64,000 nucleotides of DNA from Flabesymbios commensalis (taxonomy: Eukaryota; Annelida; Polychaeta; Terebellida; Flabelligeridae). Below are positions 10,633 through 21,002 of this stretch, in pieces; positions within the stretch are counted from its first letter, which is position 1, and each line of letters begins with the position of its first letter. The stretch spans positions 73,166,032-73,230,031 of the forward strand of contig OZ024915.1 in the NCBI GenBank assembly GCA_964017125.1. The letters run 5' to 3'. The translations under genes were made by a program, and so were the position numbers. Below the pieces are notes generated by a model that had not been told where the DNA came from, did not search any database, and saw only the letters and a list, made by a program, of their open reading frames with translations.

Positions 10633-11018
10633 TTAAACTGATTCTGACAACTAAAGTCTATCCTCGCACTGTAAGAATTAAAATATTTGTAGTGGTCGTA
10701 AGCCCATAACATAGGTATTCAAATGAATCAGAAAGAGCTAAATAGGACATTTATGATGATTTCAAATTGAAAAACCCTTTAGTCTCCATGGCTTAAACAA
10801 AAATAATTCAGCGCTTTAACCCTTTCAGGCCTGAATTTACCGTTGTCATCTTCATCCACTACAAGCCGCGAATTGCTGTCGCAAGACTTGTAGTGGATGA
10901 AGATGATTGGATGTGGTTTAAAAATTGAAGAAAATTGCCATGAGTTGGTAAAACAGTTTCATGGAAATTATCATTATAAAACCCTTGGATCGTGAGGGCT
11001 TAAAGGGTTAAGGGTTAA
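10633..11018 (+). mobile_element. TTAA-1 MITE interrupted by TTAA-2
   Basis: The body is clear (CATAACATAGGTATTC, AAAGAGCTAAATAGGAC, TTCAGCGCTTTAA). Its last bases (GGGTTAA) appear only after the TTAA-2 element at 10816-11011, which therefore inserted in the TTAA of this element's own 3' terminus. The first half of the GACGTC hairpin is missing. Confidence 0.85.
10816..11011 (+). mobile_element. TTAA-2 MITE nested in TTAA-1
   Basis: TTAACCCTTTCAGGCCTGAA, then the hairpin CATCTTCATCCACTACAAG / CTTGTAGTGGATGAAGATG, then GTGAGGGCTTAAAGGGTTAA. A deletion has removed the usual ATGCATTAATGCAT region near the 3' end. Confidence 0.88.
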
Positions 11019-11759
11019 ATGTGGAAAAAACAAATCGCATTTACGCTTCTGTGTGAGTGAAATATACATCCTATTTTACATCAACTGATCTGTAGGACAG
11101 ATTCACACGGTATGGCTTAGCAGGGTGGAAGTGGTATGTCCTGCAATGCTATCATTACAATGCATTCATATTTATTTAAATATTTCAAATTAGATAAACT
11201 GATAAACGTGTCCAAAGATTTATCATTGAACATGCACCTGTGATGCAGGCCTTATGCCACCATAAATTTGATGGGTTTGCAATTATTCGCCGGCAGGATG
11301 AGATGTCGGAGATTGACCAAGCACAGACCAGGAAATGAGAATTGACTGGTGGCTATACTCGACGCGCCAAACCGCATACAGTGGCGATTATTCGAGGTGA
11401 AACTCCAATATAGACAGTGTCTGTGAGTGAACAAACGGCACTGCTGTGGTAGTGAAATAAACTTGGGACTGAAGACACATCTACTGTATTCATAGTATTA
11501 TCGATCAAAACAGTGTAATTTTAATCATCAAGAAATGGAAAAGAGGAAATCAAACAGTTCATAACTAAAATACGTCTGCAAGCAAATGGCTGGTACATTC
11601 CTTGTGAGCACCTTAATTGCATATTTTTAGTCTGTAAATGGCGACAAATTAAACCGTTAATGGAAAAATAAACTGCACACGCAATTAAACACTTTTGTGA
11701 GGGTCATAAATCTTTAATTGAGCTGCAGCAACATAATCCATGTGCAACATAATCTATGT

Positions 11760-12090
11760 TTCTCTCGCACGTTTTACATGTGGCGTGGCTGGGTCGCCTG
11801 TCCCGGCTATTGACGCCGTATATTGACGTAACACCACTTACGTGTCCGGCAGGAGGCGTTTACGACCCTGTACCGGGATCTATAACGTGCATAATGATAC
11901 CCAATCCACGGAGGGACACTTAATATCCACCTCTGTAGGTTTTCATCAGTATCATCTTAAATCCGCCCACGGCTCGCACTTCGCCGCCCGGACATATCGC
12001 CGCCGACACAACCGCCGGCTCATCGCCGTACCGACGGCGCGCGCCGTCGGCACGGCGATGAACCGTCGGGTTTCTGAGGTATTTGTCTGA
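11760..12090. other. GC- and CpG-rich patch with a 40-bp palindrome
   Basis: Clearly GC-richer than its surroundings. At 12021-12060, CATCGCCGTACCGACGGCGC pairs with GCGCCGTCGGCACGGCGATG with one mismatch. An 82-residue forward open frame spans it but has no recognised motif. It could be a CpG island or a repeat remnant. Confidence 0.5.
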
Positions 12091-12465
12091 GCTGTAAATC
12101 TGTCATTTGGTATTATCTGCCAGACTTAATGCGTCCGTCCATTACATGCTACATGGCTCCAAAATCCCTAATCACGCGCTTTTATGGATGGTAACAGCTG
12201 ATGCTCACGCACTTGTCGACTTTGTTTTTTTTGTTCGACCAAACACGCACCATCCCGTAAGCAACTCACAGATGCAGAGCAACGCAATGAACAATGCACA
12301 GATGCATAGCAACGTCTTGTGGTGAAGATCATCAGCTCAAGATAAGGTGTATATATGCACGAACATGGAACAGTTCCACTCTGTAGATGTATCAATATGA
12401 TAGGGATCAGCAGTGTCAAAACAATCACAAGTTAATGTATGTATCTGCCAACTGTGTAGAAAATT

Positions 12466-12501
12466 TCTCTGCAAAGCCAAAAGGCGGTATCTGCTTACTA
12501 G
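12466..12501 (+). repeat. PAL-B half
   Basis: GCAAAGCCAAAAGGCGG then TATCTGCTTACTAGAC: one arm of PAL-B without its partner. Confidence 0.7.
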
Positions 12502-12732
12502 ACTGCCGTCTACCTTTACTCTGGAAAAGAGCTGAATGTTTTGCTGAGTATGGTTTGATGAGCTGCTCTTTGTACATATACCACCCCCAACGGAAGACAC
12601 TTTTTACAGCGTTGCGGCTTCTATCCATGGAGAGGTGTTGTTCTAGAATGTTAATACCGTCATTCTAGCCTGTCAAACCTTGGTTACTTTTGGTGTTGAA
12701 CGAAACCAAATTTTCAGATTCGTGCTTCTGGA

Positions 12733-12782
12733 CTATAGGGGTATATCTGCCACTTTTTAAAGTGACATATATACCCTTTTAT
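12733..12782. repeat. PAL-C short copy
   Basis: GGGTATATCTGCCACTTT and AAAGTGACATATATACCC form a short imperfect hairpin of the PAL-C family. Confidence 0.65.
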
Positions 12783-13232
12783 ATTCAAGGCGACGAATAT
12801 GTACATCATGGAGAGTACAGATAATCTGAAGGTAATACATTGTAATGCCATTTAGACTTTTTTCTTCAATGATTCATTATCGCCCATGACATGCAGTATT
12901 AGCCAGCTTTTCCTGCGAACAAGACAAAATCACCAAATTTTAGTGCATTAATGGGCCAACATCAAATCAAAATTGGGTGAATTCCTTGTGTGTGTTGGGA
13001 ATCTGAGTTCTGATTCAGTGTTGATTTGAGAGATGCATTTGATCTGCTCAATTCTAGGTTTTCTAAGTTATTGCTATACTCCATCCTACAAACTTATCAG
13101 TGCTAAAGGCCCACATCACTGGTACATGTGCACTGATCAATCAGTGAACACGTTTAGCAGTGTATCTAATTTAAAATGTCTATAAAATATGAATGCATTG
13201 TAATGATAGCATATTGCAGGATATACCACTCT

Positions 13233-13631
13233 CACCCTCATCAATTTTAGAACATAACTACATTGTGACCGGGCAGGTCCTCTCACAAGTATACTGAGGA
13301 TTGACATAATGAATATTGCTTGACGTCGCTTTCTGCACAATCATGGCAATATCGCGACAGAAGGAAGTTCGAAGCCAGGACTTTGCCCTACTCTTATTTC
13401 GAATGACTTTAAGGGCTCTTTATAGTTCACAGTACCCTATAGGCAGCACTATAAACTCCATGCCTTTGGACAGTTTGGAGCACTGTATATGCACAACTAC
13501 GATGACAAATATCCGTCCCAACCTGAATTCGAACATAGTACCCCTAGGTTACAAGCCCCAATCGATACGAATGAGCCATCAGGGCCGGCTATGTAGGATT
13601 GTGGTTTGACTTTTTTATAAGTGCACGTGGG
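13233..13631. other. No gene supported
   Basis: A 97-residue forward open frame (13316-13609) shows no motif that I recognise. Confidence 0.4.
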
Positions 13632-13868
13632 CAGCGGCCCTGGTGTGGTGGTTACACACAGTGCCTGTCACGCTGGAGCTCACGGATTCGTCCCCCGATC
13701 TCAATAGTGCTCGGCATCAGACCGCCAGGGTTCGAATGTCGAGTCATGTATTCGCAGGGCAGTATACTAGTGTCATCTGACTCATCATACCATCCTTAGG
13801 AGTTTCACTCACCAATGTTTAGCCTGTATGTGCACAGAGGCAGCCTAAATGTCCGTTTCATTTTTTTT
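13632..13868 (+). mobile_element. SINE, type 1-like head, diverged
   Basis: GGCCCTGGTGTGGTGGTTAC head, then a shortened linker and the second monomer (GCTCGGCATCAGACCGCCAG, TTCGAATGTCGAGTC), then the usual tail ending in TTTCATTTTTTTTT. More diverged than other copies, so probably older. Confidence 0.85.
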
Positions 13869-14140
13869 TGTTAGTGCGCATAGTCTATTATGCGTGTTAT
13901 AACATATAACAATAATACAAGAAGGTTCTGATGAGATATTACCCCTCAATTTGATCCAAGACCAATCACAGTCTAGTTTGTAGTTTGTCTTTTCACAGCA
14001 GATGTGAGTCAGATACCGATAAAAGTGTTTTTCCAGTGAACGTGTGGGTAGATATTACGCCCACATCACTCTAAAATAAATGTAATGTGATGTATAAATA
14101 ATTCATAGCGATCCAACGTTTAGGACTTTACCGTTTTGGG

Positions 14141-14218
14141 GACGCTGGCCCAGTGTTGGTTAATGCTGGGCCAGCGTCAACGACGCTGGCCCAGCATTAA
14201 GCCAACACTGACCAGCGA
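14141..14218. repeat. PAL-D palindrome
   Basis: CAGTGTTGGTTAATGCTGGG, CCAGCGTC, AAC, GACGCTGG, CCCAGCATTAAGCCAACACTG. Arms pair almost perfectly, and their outer sequence differs from other copies while still matching each other. Confidence 0.92.
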
Positions 14219-14687
14219 TGTGTTTTTTTTCTGAGAACTGTTCTGTGTTCTGATTGACGGTCACTATGTGGGAGTCACGAATACGTAATCGCGAAGAGGT
14301 CATAAAACAGCTGACATATTCCCGAGAAGTTATGTTTTAGAGCAATTCCTCAGCATTAAAGATCAGCATCCTGCAATGCACAGCTTCTAACACCCGCTAA
14401 GTTTTGCTGTCTAGCGGGGATTGCGCTGATTTATTTCAGCATGTTATAAGCCGAACACATGTCACCCGCAACAAGTATTTACACGTATAGATTTGGCATA
14501 TTTTGAGGGCCAATTTGGTGTATATATATCATTTTTAACACGGAAAACCAAACAGAATATCAACTTGATATAAAAAGGTTGCAAATAAAGGCAGATACGT
14601 GATTTATATTATTTTAAAAGTAAGTAAAAAATAGTAAATTATATTTTACCGTACTATAAAACATTGTTAAAACACCTCTTGTACCCT
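14219..14687. other. No feature recognised
   Basis: No repeat family or gene recognised. Confidence 0.4.
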
Positions 14688-14855
14688 TTGATTGTGGGGA
14701 CCGACATTAAACGAATCTGACGTCTATGGACGTCAGATTCTGACGTCTGTAGTCGATTCCCACGCTGAAAGAGTAAACTATTTATTATGGTTGTAGACCC
14801 ATAACACAGGTATTCAAATGAAGCGGAAAGATCAAAGTAGGACATTTATTTACAT
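14688..14855 (+). mobile_element. TTAA-1 MITE, 3' truncated
   Basis: GACGTC hairpin (AATCTGACGTCTATGGAC), GACCCATAACACAGGTATTC and AAATGAAGCGGAAAG. It lacks the 3' third. Confidence 0.82.
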
Positions 14856-15611
14856 TAGTGTTTTAGTCTGTCCGACAGTGGGAACTGGTCCAGAATAAAA
14901 GTTAGCTTTTTAGTATCTACTCAGTAAATTCTCCAGCAATTTTCATAAAATTGTGTAAACCCTATTTGCTAGTCATTTGGCTTTTGTCCTGACAATTATT
15001 TAAAATATATATACAAAATATTGTATAGATCAAAAGTTATGTAGTAAATGCCTACTTATGATGTTATTTTATAAACCCATTAACTTCATTCAGGTTTATC
15101 TTTAGAAATCCGTTACATTTCAAATGGTCCAACTTTTAAAATACTCAATGGGATTTCGCAAAATTTACAGGTTTGATGCCAAATGACAAGATAAAAATTG
15201 TTACAAAATATCGTGATCGCTTGAGAATTGACTGATATGATACAGAAAAGCTGACTTTCATTTTGAACTATAATCCACTGCCGGACAAACTATTGTTCTG
15301 TAAAATCACATGAAAATCTACATGTAAACTTAAAATCCAACTTGCAACTTTTTAATAAAACAAGCAGAGGGTATTATATTTAAAATATAAATCATAACTA
15401 CTTAAAATAAAGTTAAAAACTATTGTCACGATATGTAGATGTTCCCTGCATCAAATATATAGTATTATAAATAGAATGATAGTCCTAGCCCGTCACCACA
15501 ATTGTGTGCACCCCGGTACTACAGTGGGCGCGTACCCTATGTCCACCCTAAAGGGGGTCCATGGCTAGGGAGGTTAAACCAGTGTATGATATTCTACCCT
15601 CTAAAAATAAA
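14856..15611. other. AT-rich stretch
   Basis: Long AT-rich non-coding DNA to about 15480, then a GC-richer 130 bp. Nothing recognised. Confidence 0.4.
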
Positions 15612-15830
15612 TGATTGGCGGTCGTGATTGGCTGATCTCATCATGTGACAGGCTGAGTCACTCTTCTATTGGTCTGGGGTAGAATACCATACTTGATACC
15701 ACCACGGGTGAATTGTAATCCTTCAGAATGCCATGGATGCATACATGAGAGCCACCTAGTGGTTGATATTCAGGTGTGGACGTCTCAGATCCAGCCTATA
15801 TCTCTCAACTCACCAGGAATAAACCATAGC

Positions 15831-15900
15831 CCAATGTTGGGCTAATGGTGGCCCAGCATCAGTAACGCTGGCCCAGCATTGACCCAACATTGAGCCAGCA
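15831..15900. repeat. PAL-D palindrome
   Basis: CCCAATGTTGGGCTAATGG, GGCCCAGCATCAGTAACGCTG, GCCCAGCATTGACCCAACATTG. Part of tandem unit A. Confidence 0.88.
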
Positions 15901-16094
15901 CATCATGCGATATGGATTTTTCACCCATCGCCGCCGTTTGGGACCGGTTTTTGCCAGTTGGTGTCACCTTCATGCCACAAATCTCTGTTCCGCAGGACAT
16001 TGCCACAGAAACTATATAAAGCCGTCACTGCAGCACACCCTGTGTGGTCTGGAACAGCTCCAATGTAGTCTTAATAACCCTTATGGTGTCACAA

Positions 16095-16295
16095 GCAAAA
16101 ATAAAATATTCATAATTTCTAATCCTTATGGCGCTGAAACACAAGGGTTTTTTCAACTTGAAGTCATCATAAATTTATTTGTTAGCTCTTTCTGCTTCAT
16201 TTTAATACCTATGGTGTGTGTCTATGGCCATTATAAATATTTTACTCTTTCATTGGGAGGGGGGGGGGCGGTCGACTTTAGACGTCAAGGTTGAT
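16095..16295 (-). mobile_element. TTAA-1 MITE, reverse, worn
   Basis: TTTCAACTTGAAGTCATCAT, TTAGCTCTTTCTGCTTC, ATACCTATGGTGTGTGTC and TTGGGAGG...TCGACTTTAGACGTC match TTAA-1 reversed. Contains a G homopolymer (16258-16267). The second hairpin arm is lost. Confidence 0.8.
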
Positions 16296-16431
16296 ACTTT
16301 TTGTCGTCCATATTTGTTTTTTTTACATTTTTATAGCACATTACATATCCGCTTTTAAACATGTTAAAGATAAAAAATGAAATTAAGCGGCAAGATTTGA
16401 AATTTGTTGACCTCCATTTTGTCAAATCAGA

Positions 16432-16525
16432 ATAATTTTCACTCACTTAAAGTTATGGATCGCGTCAGCGAGACACAACTTCAAGTGGATGAAAATTCAA
16501 ATTAAATAATTTTGCGATTAAAGGA
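16432..16525 (+). mobile_element. TTAA-3 MITE 3' part
   Basis: Hairpin TTTTCACTCACTTAAAGTTA / CAACTTCAAGTGGATGAAAA with loop GGATCGCGTCAGCGAGACA, ending GCGATTAAAGGATTAA next to TTAA-5. The 5' part probably begins upstream but is diverged. Confidence 0.75.
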
Positions 16526-16864
16526 TTAACCCTTTCACTAACAAACAAAATCCGCCCTTTTAGGTTGAAAGCTTTGGCATTCAGCTTAACCCTTTCAGTC
16601 CTAAATTTACCATTGTCATCTTCATCCACTACAAGCCGCGAATTGCTGTCGCAATTCCCAACTTGTAGTGGATGAAGATGATTTGATGTGGTATAAAAAT
16701 TAAGGAAAATTACCATGTATTGGTAAACCCGTTTAATGGGATTTCCATTTTAAAACCCTTTGTTGTAGGAAAATTAATTATGTTCTCATGGATGTGAAAT
16801 GATGCTTTAAAGCATCGTGAGGGCTTAAAGGGTTAAAGGGAGACTTTGGTAGTCCAAGGGTTAA
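16526..16864 (+). mobile_element. TTAA-5 MITE split by TTAA-2
   Basis: Outer ends TTAACCCTTTCACTAAC and AGTCCAAGGGTTAA. Only about 90 bp belongs to this element; a TTAA-2 (16586-16836) sits at an internal TTAA. No hairpin is apparent in the remaining sequence. Confidence 0.75.
16586..16836 (+). mobile_element. TTAA-2 MITE, complete
   Basis: TTAACCCTTTCAGTCCTAAA; hairpin CATCTTCATCCACTACAAG / CTTGTAGTGGATGAAGATG around GCCGCGAATTGCTGTCGCAA; AAAACCCTTTGTTGTAGG; GATGCTTTAAAGCATC; GGGCTTAAAGGGTTAA. The clearest full-length reference copy in the window. Confidence 0.93.
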
Positions 16865-16879
16865 GGACCCCGCGTGCTG

Positions 16880-17470
16880 TGAAAGGGATACCCACACCTT
16901 GGTAGGAATATCTACCACACATCGTTAGTCACGCAGTGAGACAAGTATCATAAAAAAACTCAGCGACATCACATAAATCAGCGCACCGCCCGGGGGCATC
17001 GTAGCTGCAGGCTCTACAGCACCACACGCTGTTTTCGCCCGCGCTTGATCTACGATTCAGCGCAATTGTTCATCAAGTTTCTTGTAATAAGGTTTGTAAG
17101 TAATATCTCTGTCATTGCCGGTTTGTCGTGATATATTTCAATTACCTTTGGGCCGTAGAATGTGATAAATAACAAGTGGATAATTATCATTGGGTCGAAT
17201 AGAATACTATTTTTGTCAATAAATGAATGTATTTTTATTTTGTTGTTCACTTGTAAATGGAAATATCATTGACGTGTGAATAAAATTTCATTTCATTCTA
17301 AAATAATAAAGTGGATGTTTCGAAGTTTATTATAATTTGTATTAAATTAATCATTTGTATTCAATTTTAAATATGATATTATTATTATGTGTTGGATGCA
17401 TGCGACAAGACGATGTGAAAGATTAAGATAATCTGCCTATCTGTTTCATCATTTACCCTTAAAGTTATAT
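16880..17470 (+). repeat. Three-copy block with UTR-like features
   Basis: Present here, at 18676-19266 and, diverged, at 25850-26415. It has a GC-rich start (CACCGCCCGGGGGCATCG), then AT-rich sequence with AATAAA signals (GTGAATAAAATTTC, AATAATAAAGTGG), like a transcript 3' end. A 66-residue reverse open frame persists in the two recent copies but is broken in the third, so I do not call a gene. Confidence 0.7.
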
Positions 17471-17595
17471 AAGTCAATTTGTACCCACTTAAAGTTGTGT
17501 CTCGCTACCGAGACCCACAGCTTTATGTGGGCGAAAATTACTCATATGTGTTTAATTCGAAACCAAACATTTGTAAATCTTGATGTTTAACCCTT
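17470..17595 (-). mobile_element. TTAA-3 MITE hairpin end
   Basis: TACCCACTTAAAGTTGTG, TCTCGCTACCGAGACC, CACAGCTTTATGTGGGCG, then ATTACTCATATGTGTTTA. Reverse relative to the complete copy at 32906. Confidence 0.75.
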
Positions 17596-17646
17596 ACAGC
17601 GCCGGGATCGACTATATCTCTCAACTCACCAGGAATAAACCATAGC

Positions 17647-17716
17647 CCAATGTTGGGCTAATGGTGGCCCAGTATCAGTAACGCTGGCCCAGCATTGACC
17701 CAACATTGGGCCAGCA
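17647..17716. repeat. PAL-D palindrome (duplicate)
   Basis: Tandem copy of 15831-15900, with a few substitutions. Confidence 0.88.
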
Positions 17717-17939
17717 CATCATGCAATATGGATTTTTCACCCATCGCCGCCGTTTGGGACCGGTTTTTGCCAGTTGGTGTCACCTTCATGCCACAAATCT
17801 CTGTTCCGCAGGACATTGCCACAGAAACTATATAAAGCCGTCACTGCAGCACACCCTGTGTGGTCTGGAACAGCTCCAATGTAGTCTTAATAACCCTTGT
17901 GGTGTCACAAGCGAAAATAAAATATTCATAATCCTTATG

Positions 17940-18110
17940 GCGCTGAAAAACCAAGAAACACAAGGGCTTTTTCAACTTGAAGTCATCATAAATTTATTTG
18001 TTAGCTCTTTTTGCTTCATTTTAATACCTATGGTGTGTGTCTATGGCCATTATAAATATTGTACTCTTTCATTGGGGGGGGGGGGGGGGGTGTCGACTTT
18101 AGTCCATATT
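17940..18110 (-). mobile_element. TTAA-1 MITE, reverse (duplicate)
   Basis: Copy of 16095-16295 with a longer G run (18077-18090) and a shorter head. Confidence 0.8.
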
Positions 18111-18229
18111 TGTTTCTTTTACATTTTTATAGCACATAACATATCCGCTTTTAAACATGTTAAAGATAAAAAATGAAATTAGGCGGCAAGATTTGAAATT
18201 TGTTGACCTCCATTTTGTCAAATCAGTAT

Positions 18230-18321
18230 AATTTTCACTTACTTGAAGTTATGGATCGCGTCAGCGAGACACAACTTCAAGTGGATGAAAATTCAAATTA
18301 AATAATTTTGCGATTAAAGGA
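18230..18321 (+). mobile_element. TTAA-3 MITE 3' part (duplicate)
   Basis: Tandem copy of 16432-16525. Confidence 0.75.
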
Positions 18322-18661
18322 TTAACCCTTTCACTAACAAACGAAATCCGCCCTTTTAGGTTGAAAGCTTTGGCATTCAGCTTAACCCTTTCAGTCCTAA
18401 ATTTACCATTGTCATCTTCATCCACTACAAGCCGCGAATTGCTGTCGCAATTCCCGACTTGTAGTGGATGAAGATGATTTGATGTGGTATAAAAATTAAG
18501 GAAAATTACCATGTATTGGTAAACCCGTTTAATAGAAATTCCCATTTTAAAACCCTTTGTTGTAGGAAAATTAATTATGTTCTCATGGATGTGAAATGAT
18601 GCTTTAAAGCATCGTGAGGGCTTAAAGGGTTAAAGGGAGACTTTGGTAGTCCAAGGGTTAA
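18322..18661 (+). mobile_element. TTAA-5 split by TTAA-2 (duplicate)
   Basis: Same nested arrangement as 16526-16864; the inner TTAA-2 lies at 18382-18633. Confidence 0.75.
18382..18633 (+). mobile_element. TTAA-2 MITE (duplicate)
   Basis: Near-identical to 16586-16836, complete with hairpin and both termini. Confidence 0.93.
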
Positions 18662-18675
18662 GGACCCCGCGTGCT

Positions 18676-19266
18676 GTGAAAGGGATACCCACACCTTGGT
18701 AGGAATATCAACCTCACATCGTTAGTCACGCAGTGAGACAAGTATCATAAAAAAACTCAGCGACATCACATAAATCAGCGCACCGCCCGGGGGCATCGTA
18801 GCTGCAGGCTCTACAGCACCACACGCTGTTTTCGCCCGCGCTTGATCTACGATTCAGCGCAATTGTTCATCAAGTTTCTTGTAATAAGGTTTGTAAGTAA
18901 TATCTCTGTCATTGCCGGTTTGTCGTGATATATTTCAATTACCTTTGGGCCGTAGAATGTGATAAATAACAAGTGGATAATTATCATTGGGTCGAATAGA
19001 ATACTATTTTTGTCAATAAATGAATGTATTTTTATTTTGTTGTTCACTTGTAAATGGAAATATCATTGACGTGTGAATAAAATTTCATTTCATTCTAAAA
19101 TAATAAAGTGGATGTTTCGAAGTTTATTATAATTTGTATTAAATTAATCATTTGTATTCAATTTTAAATATGATATTATTATTATGTGTTGGATGCATGC
19201 GACAAGACGATGTGAAAGATTAAGATAATCTGCCTATCTGTTTCATCATTTACCCTTAAAGTTATA
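18676..19266 (+). repeat. UTR-like block (duplicate)
   Basis: Second copy of the block at 16880-17470, nearly identical. Confidence 0.75.
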
Positions 19267-19383
19267 TAAGTCAATTTGTACCCACTTAAAGTTGTGTCTC
19301 GCTACCGAGACCCACAGCTTAAAGTGGGCGAAAATTACTCATATTTGTTTATTTCGAAATCAAACATTTGCAAATCTTGATGA
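19266..19383 (-). mobile_element. TTAA-3 MITE hairpin end (duplicate)
   Basis: Tandem copy of 17470-17595; the second arm is AGCTTAAAGTGGGCG, which restores pairing with the first arm better than in unit A. Confidence 0.75.
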
Positions 19384-19636
19384 TTCTCCCTTACAGCGCC
19401 GGGATCGACTTTAGTCGTCGGAATCTGACGTCTATAGACGTCAGATTCTGACGTCTAAAGTCCATCCCCGCTCTGTAAGAAATAATTTATAATGTATATA
19501 TTTATAGACCCATAACATAGGTACTGTATTCAAATGAATCAGAACGAGCTAACTCAGACATTTATGATGATTCCAAATTAAAAGAAACTTTGGTCGCGAG
19601 GTTTTTTAAAAATTAAATCAGCCCCTTAAGGGTTGA
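19384..19636 (+). mobile_element. TTAA-1 MITE with empty site in copy II
   Basis: Complete element: CCCTTACAGCGCCGGG, hairpin AGACGTC region, TAGGTACTGTATTCAAATG, CCCCTTAAGGGTTGA. In duplication copy II the same place (26495-26510) reads CTTGATGTTTGAACACTC with no element, so this is a clean insertion at a TTGA/TTAA site. Confidence 0.92.
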
Positions 19637-20212
19637 ACACTCATTTTATTCCCACCACCATTGATTTGATCGGCTAATAACACGCATTTAACACGGCTAT
19701 TGTCGTGATTAAGGCTTAAAGGGTTTCACAAAGTCGTATCAAATATCAATAGGCACATGCTGACGCTTCCCTGATGTTTTTGCCTTTCCTTTAATTAATG
19801 TTTTATACCATTCTGTTGACCCGAAGTTTGAATAAATAAAAAACGTTCAGTCTGACATTTGCTACGTATCAATAAAATGTTTTTTTATGTGTTAGCTGGG
19901 TAGAACCTTCCTTTATACTATACAACGAAGAACTCACAATCACTTTTGTCTAAGATTGTATAGATTTACATAATATTTTGACCTACCAAATCAAAAAAAA
20001 ACTAATGCTAGGACTTGTTGCTCTCTGTTGTCAAAGAGCTATACTTTTTTTGTCAACACTAGATCTATAGGAGCCAATTAGCAAGACTGTCACTGCTAAC
20101 AATCTGTTATGATCCCATGCAGTGATGAATTAATTAAAAAGCAGACCAAAGACAGGCTTCGTGTTCAATTCCGAAGACAGCGGAGCTGGAGGAGACACCA
20201 CCACGTTTCACC
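19637..20212. other. Duplicated unique sequence
   Basis: No gene seen. Shares TTGACCCGAAGTTT and TCTGTTATGATCCCATGC with copy II (26507-26825 and 27420-27660). Confidence 0.7.
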
Positions 20213-20412
20213 ATTAACCCTTTAAGCCCGCACGATGCATTAAAGCATCATTTTTCATCTCTGAAAACAGACTTAATTTTCCAACAACCAAAGGTTTTAG
20301 AATTAATATTTCCATGAAATGGCTTACCAATACATGGCAATTTTCTTTACTTTTTCACCCACTTCAAGTCATCTTCATCCACTACAAGTCGAGAGTTGCG
20401 ACAGCAATTCGC
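20213..20412 (-). mobile_element. TTAA-2 MITE, reverse, truncated
   Basis: TTAACCCTTTAAGCCCGCAC, GATGCATTAAAGCATC, GTCATCTTCATCCACTACAA, then a break after GCGACAGCAATTCGCGGC. The orthologous copy in duplication II (27657-28240) carries a SINE; this one is the SINE-free state. Confidence 0.88.
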
Positions 20413-20642
20413 GGCTATAGTTATCGTAGGCTATAGTTACCAATTACACGCACCAAAGTCAGCCTTCATGAGCCTATTCATTCTCGGTTTCCGTAGACCG
20501 CAGCGTGACAGCATTAAATTGTGCAGCGATACTAAAGCCACCCGTCATCTGGGGTTGTCTTACGGTAAATCCCCCAGACATGCCCAGAATCACTTATCGA
20601 AAACCCCTCAGATTCTTCATAAACGTCCGATCACCCACCTCT

Positions 20643-20910
20643 GCAGGGGCCCTGTTGCAATGTTAAAACTGCCTGCTTGAAAAGTCGTAGATCGCAGATT
20701 CGAACCTCACTCTGGTCTTCAAGTTTCAATCAAACAAAATGTTTCTTCCCCGCTCACTCGTAAAGATTTTTTATATTGTGGGGAGTCTCAGTGACCGAGA
20801 GGTAGCGTGCTCGGCCTCAGACCGCCAGGGTCCGAATTTCGAATCCTGAGTCTGGGGGGCAGTGTCATATCATTCATCTCACCATTCACAGGAGGTTCTC
20901 CTGGCCCAGT
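20643..20910 (+). mobile_element. Dimeric tRNA SINE, type 2 head
   Basis: GGGCCCTGTTGCAATGTTAA head with B box GATTCGAACCTC, the AAATGTTTCTTCCCC linker, and a second monomer with ATTTCGAATCCTGAG. The tail is cut after TCCTGGCCCAGTTA. It sits at the same place as the SINE at 28516 in copy II, so it predates the segmental duplication. Confidence 0.92.
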
Positions 20911-21002
20911 TATTTACGTACATTTTGTACATTCACGTACATTTTGTTGAGCGTACATTGTGTACCCTAGGTCAGCTTTACGGGGCCCAGTGGGTAGTAA
21001 GG

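Larger units (their letters stand above)
11124..13232. mobile_element. Foldback element of about 2.1 kb
   Basis: Diverged inverted arms at about 11124-11265 and 13100-13232. The shared core is GCTATCATTACAATGCATTC (left) with its reverse complement at right; ATTAGATA / TATCTAAT and a CACCTGTGATGCAGGCCTT-type inner end also match. The interior shows no recognisable transposase, and I cannot fix a target duplication. It may be a non-autonomous DNA transposon or two inverted copies of a smaller repeat. Confidence 0.6.
15798..17613 (+). repeat. 1.8-kb tandem duplication, unit A
   Basis: Almost identical to unit B (17614-19409) at an offset of about 1816 bp. It starts at TATCTCTCAACTCACCAGG and ends at GCGCCGGGATCGAC, which lies inside the 5' part of a TTAA-1 element. 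The high identity implies a recent event. Confidence 0.95.
17614..19409 (+). repeat. 1.8-kb tandem duplication, unit B
   Basis: Second unit of the head-to-tail pair. The junction at 17613/17614 (GGGATCGAC to TATATCTC) fuses a truncated TTAA-1 head to the start of the unit. It ends in the same GGGATCGAC, which here continues into the complete TTAA-1 at 19384-19636. Confidence 0.95.
15612..20910 (+). repeat. Segmental duplication, copy I
   Basis: Homologous in the same orientation to copy II (21433-28800). Shared landmarks in order: ATGTGACAGGCTGAG; the PAL-D plus CCGTTTGGGACC block; the GTCACGCAGTGAGACAAG block; TTGACCCGAAGTTT; a TTAA-2 in reverse; CATTCTCGGTTT; and a type 2 SINE. Copy I has an extra internal tandem duplication and a TTAA-1 absent from copy II. 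Confidence 0.9.

Noticed and set aside
13316-13609. 97-residue forward open frame
   Set aside because: No recognisable motif or exon borders; its length is not surprising for 64 kb of random DNA in six frames.
15890-18176. Duplicated forward open frames (134 and 156 residues) starting in a PAL-D palindrome
   Set aside because: They are similar only because of the recent tandem duplication. They run through a PAL-D and a reversed TTAA-1, diverge by frameshift, and the orthologous place in copy II is not open.
17050-19047. Reverse 66-residue open frames conserved in two units
   Set aside because: Identical because the tandem units are recent; the diverged third copy (about 25,990-26,190) has a broken frame, so there is no sign of protein selection.
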